A stretch of 56,399 bases of DNA from positions 1 to 56,399 of the forward strand of contig JAFAAP010000032.1 in assembly GCA_023426505.1 (NCBI GenBank), written 5' to 3'. Both the position numbers and the translations under genes were made by a program. The notes under the pieces are model-generated. The model ran no database searches, had not been told where the DNA came from, and saw only the letters and a list, made by a program, of their open reading frames with translations. Positions 52,473-56,399 of this stretch are shown here, one piece after another (position 1 is the first letter of the stretch; each line of letters opens with the position of its first letter). The DNA comes from Pseudomonadota bacterium (GTDB lineage Bacteria; Pseudomonadota; Alphaproteobacteria; Rhizobiales; Beijerinckiaceae).

Positions 52473-53669
52473 ATGGAACAGACCTGGCGTTGGTTCGGCC
52501 CCGAGGATGTCATCCAGCTTTCCCACATCCGCCAGACCGGCGCGAGCGGCATCGTCACCGCGCTGCATCAGATCCCCTACGGCGTCATCTGGAGCGTCGA
52601 GGAGATCGAGAAGCGCAAGGCGCTCATCGCGGCCGATCCGTCGCTCGGCCTGCGCTGGAGCGTGGTCGAGAGCCTGCCGATCCACGAGCGCATCAAGATC
52701 GGCGAAGGCGACTTGACGGGCCTGTTCGACAATTACCGGCAGTCGATGCGCAACCTCGCGCAATGCGGCGTTACGACGATCTGCTACAATTTCATGCCGG
52801 TGGTCGACTGGACCCGCACGGAACTGGCTCACCCGCTCCCAGGCGGCGCGACGGCCCTGCGCTTCAACATCCACGAGTTCGCGGCCTTCGACTGCTTCAT
52901 GCTGGAGCGCCCGGGCGCCGAGGCGGATTACTCAGCCGATGTTCTGACCCGCGCAAAGGACTGGCATGTCCGCTCGTCGGAGGGCGACCGGCGCAAGCTT
53001 CTCTCCAACATCATGGCAGGCCTGCCGGGCGCCTATGACCGCTACGACGTTCCGGGCCTGCGCGTCATGCTCGACCGATACAGGGATATCGATGCCAGGG
53101 CCTTACGCGAAAACCTCGCCCGCTTCCTGCGCGAGGTGATCCCGACCGCCGAGGAAGTCGGCATCCGGATGTGCATCCACCCGGACGATCCGCCGCGCCC
53201 GCTCATGGGCCTGCCCCGCATCGTCTCCAACGCCGAAGATATCGCGTTCATCCTCGGCGCCGTCGATGCACCGGCTAACGGCCTCACCTTGTGCAGCGGC
53301 TCGCTCGGGGCCAATCCCGTCAACGACGTTCCGGCCATCACGAAGCGCTTCGCAAATCGCATCTGGTTTGCTCATCTGCGGAACGTCGCGAAGGAGCCGG
53401 ATGGCTCCTTCATGGAAGCGGACCATCTCGGTGGCGACACCGATATGGTGGCCCTGGTCACGGCGCTCCTTGAAGAGCAGAAACGCCGGAAGGTTGCAGG
53501 CGAAAAGCACTGGCGCATCCCCATGCGGCCGGATCATGGACACGAGATTCTCGACGATGTGGGCAAGCCCACGCATCCGGGTTATCCCGCTATCGGCCGC
53601 ATGAGAGGCCTCGCCGAACTGCGCGGCGTCATGCAAGCCGTCTCGGCGCTGCGCAGCCTGCCGCTCTAA
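52473..53669 (+). CDS. uxuA: mannonate dehydratase
   Basis: A 398-residue TIM-barrel dehydratase that converts D-mannonate to 2-keto-3-deoxy-D-gluconate. WRWFGPEDVIQLSHIRQTGASGIVTALH (about 6-33) is the UxuA start, CYNFMPVVDWTRT the core. Metal ligands are in IRMCIHPDDPP, LTLCSGSLGA, WFAHLRNV and the late MRPDHGHEI. Length matches E. coli UxuA. AGAGGTT before the ATG at 52473 sets the start; the open frame before it overlaps uxuB. No kdgK or kdgA gene is in the window, so lower steps are encoded elsewhere. Confidence 0.95.
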   Translation: MEQTWRWFGPEDVIQLSHIRQTGASGIVTALHQIPYGVIWSVEEIEKRKALIAADPSLGLRWSVVESLPIHERIKIGEGDLTGLFDNYRQSMRNLAQCGVTTICYNFMPVVDWTRTELAHPLPGGATALRFNIHEFAAFDCFMLERPGAEADYSADVLTRAKDWHVRSSEGDRRKLLSNIMAGLPGAYDRYDVPGLRVMLDRYRDIDARALRENLARFLREVIPTAEEVGIRMCIHPDDPPRPLMGLPRIVSNAEDIAFILGAVDAPANGLTLCSGSLGANPVNDVPAITKRFANRIWFAHLRNVAKEPDGSFMEADHLGGDTDMVALVTALLEEQKRRKVAGEKHWRIPMRPDHGHEILDDVGKPTHPGYPAIGRMRGLAELRGVMQAVSALRSLPL

Positions 53670-53854
53670 GACGTGTTTAGTCGGCGGGCGGACAACTGAC
53701 ATGGCCATCGCTGCGCCGAAGCCCCGGGCCCCCTGTAGGGTTCGAAACCGGCTGATCGCGATTGCCGTTTGCTGAGGGTCCTGCCGATTGCACGATCGCC
53801 GGAAATCGATTCAGCTGTTCCTGCTTTGATAGGGGGCCAACTTACGAGGTCGGT

Positions 53855-54889
53855 ATGAACGACGTTGTTTTCCTGCCCGAGCAAACCCTGGAAGAGCGGG
53901 CCTTGGCTGCGCTCCGGAATGCTGGCGCGAACGAGGAGACCGCAGGAGCCGCTACCCGCGCGATGCTTCATGCCTCACGCCTCGGGATCGACAGTCACGG
54001 TGTTCGCCTAGCAGCCCACTATGCGAAGGTGCTCCGCGGCGGACGGGTTAACCCCAATCCCGCGATGAAGACGCATCGCACGGCGGCAGGTACGGCACTT
54101 CTCGATGCGGACAACGGCTTGGGTCATGCTGCAGCCTATGCGGCCATGGACTTGGCATGCAGTATGGCCAGGGGGGCCGGCGTCGCGGCCGTGGGCGTGG
54201 TACGCTCGTCCCACTATGGAGCCGCTGGAGCCTATGCGCTTGCGGGCGCTGAAAACGGCATGATCGCGGTGTCGATGTCGAACACCGATGCCATCGTCGC
54301 CCTACACGGTGGTGCCGAACGGTTTCATGGCACCAACCCGATGGCGGTAAGCGCCCCTGTTCCAAACCAGAAGCCATGGCTTCTGGACATGGCCACCTCG
54401 TCGATTCCGCTCAACCGCGTTTTCCTCTATGAAACCTTGAGCAAGACTCTGCCGGAGGGCGTTGCTGCGGACCAATCGGGTCAACCAACCAGAGATCCCG
54501 CAAGCGTCGAGATGCTGATGCCACTCGGTGGCCCCGAGTTTGGCTTCAAAGGCGCGGCCTTGGCCGGAATGGTAACACTGCTATCGGCCGTACTGACGGG
54601 AAGTACCCTCGATCATCTCATGATCCGCATGGCTGAAACCGAGGATTTCGAAACGCCCCGCCGAATGGGCCATTTCTGTCTGGCCATTGACCCGGACCGC
54701 TTCGCCGGACGAGCGCTCTTTGAGGCGGCCATCACGCACTATCTCGCCGACCTGCGAGCGAGCGCCGCGCAGGAAGGGCAGAGCGTCATGGCTCCCGGTG
54801 ATCGGGAGTGGGCGGTTGCGGCTGAGCGCAAGTGCACCGGGATCCCCGTAGATCTGCAGACGGCAAAATTCCTCGGGCTAACGGAGTAG
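53855..54889 (+). CDS. Ldh2/YlbC-family malate/lactate-type dehydrogenase
   Basis: A 344-residue NAD(P)-dependent oxidoreductase of the Ldh2 family (malate, sulfolactate, ureidoglycolate and 2,3-diketogulonate reductases). The family signature HASRLGIDSHGVRLAAHYAKVLRGGRVNPNP (about 37-67) contains the catalytic His. VVRSSHYGAAGAYAL and HGTNPMAVSAPVPNQKPWLLDMATS continue the family pattern. The start at 53855 follows GAGGT. It stands 185 bp after uxuA on the same strand and may be part of the sugar-acid locus, perhaps reducing a keto-acid. The substrate is not readable. Confidence 0.88.
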   Translation: MNDVVFLPEQTLEERALAALRNAGANEETAGAATRAMLHASRLGIDSHGVRLAAHYAKVLRGGRVNPNPAMKTHRTAAGTALLDADNGLGHAAAYAAMDLACSMARGAGVAAVGVVRSSHYGAAGAYALAGAENGMIAVSMSNTDAIVALHGGAERFHGTNPMAVSAPVPNQKPWLLDMATSSIPLNRVFLYETLSKTLPEGVAADQSGQPTRDPASVEMLMPLGGPEFGFKGAALAGMVTLLSAVLTGSTLDHLMIRMAETEDFETPRRMGHFCLAIDPDRFAGRALFEAAITHYLADLRASAAQEGQSVMAPGDREWAVAAERKCTGIPVDLQTAKFLGLTE

Positions 54890-55348
54890 TGTTCTGCTCG
54901 TCGGCGAACGAGCTGAGGTCTGGTCCGGGTCAAAATGTAACTTCGGACGGACCAAATGAAGGTCCGCTCGTTGCGCCTTTGCAGAAGTTTGGCGTACTTC
55001 ACGGACGTGCCACTTTGTATGGTCCGGCCGTACGTCGCAAGATGAAATTGGCAGGCTGACGAACGTGAGAGCTGCATCAATGTATGAGGCCTCGTGATGG
55101 AGCTTGTGCTCCGGGCCATCATGGGGATCCGCGCGCATCCAAGACTCGCTAGGCGAAAGACCTCGTTGGGCCATCATGGCACCCAGTCCTGTGGTTGCGC
55201 CGGGCAGACCGTTCGTCCATCTCCTCCTTCATCTCGCAGACCTCGGCGGGAAAGTCGTTGATTACCTGACTGACGTCATCATCATCACATCCTCAGTGTT
55301 GATGGTTCATCCGAGCCGGTTCCGGAAAGGCTTACGAGCCAGATCGCC
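54890..55348. other. 459-bp intergenic region between the dehydrogenase and IS110 genes
   Basis: No supported gene. The first ~160 bp contain GGGTCAAAATG and several GGTCCG/CGGACC words that resemble non-coding sequence near 35132, probably remnants of a dispersed element. The left end of the IS110-family element should lie in the last part but cannot be placed. Confidence 0.4.
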
Positions 55349-56399
55349 TCAGGCGGCATGAGCAGCACCCCTGGGCTGATAGCCATGTCCACGGGCCAGC
55401 ACCGCCCAAGCAATGCAGGCGAGCTTATTGGCCAGCGCGATCACCAGCATGTTGCGATGCAGCCGTCGTCCCGCGGTCTCGATCCAGGGCCACAGCCCTA
55501 TCCTCGCCCCATGTGGCCGACGCACCCGGACGATGTGCGCCGCCTGCACGAACAGGGTTGGCAGGTACGTGTTGCCGCGCCTGGAGATCTTGCCCAGGAT
55601 CGTGCGGTCGCCGGTCGGCTCCTGTTTGGGCACCAGCCCGAGCCAGGCGCCGAAGTCCCGCCCCTGCTTGAACCCAGCGCCCGTGCCAATCGCCGCTCCC
55701 ACGACCGACGAGATGATCGGCCCCACGCCCGGGACGCTCATCAGGCGCCGGCAGGGCTAGTCGTGGGCAGCGAGCGCCTCGATCTCGGCCGAGACCGCGG
55801 CAATGCGCTCGTCGAGCTGACGCCAATCCTCAGCCAGATCGGCAATGAGGTGAACGATGCGCAGCGACAGGGCGTCGGAGGACGAAGCCAGGATGCTGGG
55901 CAAGGCCTGGCGCAACGGCACGAGCCCGTGCCGCACGGTGATGCCGCGCTCGAGCAGGAGGCCCCGGATCTGGTTGGTGACGCCCGTGCGCTGGCTGACC
56001 AGACGCGAACGGACCCGGTGCAGGGCGGGCAGATCCATCTGGTCGGGCGTCTTGATCGCCACGAACGACATGGTGGGCCGCTGCACCGCCTCGGCGATGG
56101 CCTCAGTATCGCGGTAGTCATTCTTGTGCCCCTTGAGGAAAGGCTCGACGTACTGAGCTGGGATCAGGCGCACGTCGTGGCCGAGCGCCTGGAGCTGGCG
56201 GCCGATGTGGTGAGCCCCGGCACAGGCCTCCATGCCGATCAGGCACGGTGGAAGGTTGGCTAGCCGCTGCACGAGTTGCGAGCGGGAGAGCTTGATCCGC
56301 AGCACGATGGCGCCGCGCTCATCCTGGCCGACGCGATGAAACGTGTTCTTGCCCAGGTCGATGCCGATGGTGGCAATGGCGGCAGAGAAATGAAGGCCG
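55349..56399 (-). pseudogene. IS110-family transposase, one in-frame TAG, cut by the window end
   Basis: A single minus-strand frame codes for an IS110-type DEDD transposase. The N-terminal RuvC-like domain shows TIGIDLGKNTFHRVG (first Asp; upstream residues run off the window), IGMEACAGAHHIGRQL (Glu) and KNDYRDTEAIAEAV (Asp pair). The C-terminal tnp20 domain starts RLMSVPGVGPIIS and continues with FGAWLGLVPKQEPTGDRTILGKISRRGNTYLPTLFVQAAH (catalytic Ser region). A TAG at 55757-55759 separates the two, with sequence homologous and in the same frame on both sides (AAHD, stop, PCRRLM). Read-through or decay must be assumed. Confidence 0.8.

Noticed and set aside
53730..53760. GGTTCGAAAC-like word suggesting a tRNA T-arm
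   Set aside because: No acceptor stem, anticodon arm or CCA-proximal pairing can be formed around it.
35785..55759. Idea that TAG is recoded as an amino acid in this genome, because two genes have in-frame TAG
   Set aside because: TAG also serves as the normal terminal stop, for example of the aminotransferase (21862-21864) and the GntR gene ending at 50934; independent mutations are simpler.
1..56399. CRISPR arrays, rRNA genes, phage or conjugation genes
   Set aside because: No regularly spaced repeats and no such genes were seen on reading the window; only IS-type mobile elements are supported.

Overview
The window looks like a chromosomal segment of a high-GC alphaproteobacterium of the order Hyphomicrobiales, most likely Methylobacteriaceae (Microvirga-like). 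This rests on gene style: a DUF1127 protein, an HU protein with an H1-like tail, a SWIB mini-protein, and many ABC, TRAP and Bug-type uptake systems. No rRNA, tRNA or CRISPR array was found. The genus is an inference.

Layout. 1-3700: small proteins (hypothetical, SWIB, HU/H1 fusion, cold-shock) and a truncated Crp/Fnr gene. 3873-6885: proton-translocating transhydrogenase pntA-pntB. 6914-9725: leftward L-idonate/gluconate operon (idnO, 2-hydroxyacid dehydrogenase, idnD). 10038-18677: leftward block coding for biotin carrier (accB), biotin carboxylase (accC), pxpB, pxpC, a second carrier-like protein without the biotin lysine, pxpA, an SDR and a polar amino-acid ABC importer. It is preceded by a LysR gene, which is divergent from an RraA-type aldolase and a class I aminotransferase; the biotin importer bioY follows. 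23037-25178: DUF1127 gene, an IS630-family element with a split transposase and an IS256-family remnant. 25268-33487: D-amino-acid-dehydrogenase-like oxidase, ThDP enzyme, muconate-lactonizing-enzyme-family protein, ABC importer and a divergent LysR. 33890-38179: amine-oxidase-like flavoprotein, a periplasmic-type binding protein gene broken by one in-frame TAG, a lactonase and a Bug/TctC protein. 38368-43571: aconitase, second TctC, a GntR with two winged helices, and a YciA-like thioesterase. 44049-45461: Tat-exported M20 hydrolase. 46254-54889: L-gulonate/hexuronate operon (RspB-like dehydrogenase, TRAP PQM, GntR, UxuB, UxuA) plus an Ldh2-type dehydrogenase. 55349-56399: IS110-family transposase with an in-frame TAG, running off the right end.

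The most interesting system is the accB-accC-pxpB-pxpC-carrier-pxpA block. PxpB and PxpC are homologous to the carboxyltransferase part of urea carboxylase, so together with AccC and AccB the block resembles a urea-carboxylase-like enzyme split into subunits, coupled to a PxpA-type hydrolase. PxpA has a changed active-site motif (SFHG where classical PxpA has KPHG), and the second carrier cannot be biotinylated. A 17-bp inverted repeat of the form CATAAG-N5-CTTATG lies before accB, between lysR and the RraA gene, before the SDR/ABC genes and, more weakly, before idnO. This suggests one LysR regulon. A plausible but unproven role is import and carboxylation-driven opening of a lactam or cyclic amide, then transamination and aldol cleavage.
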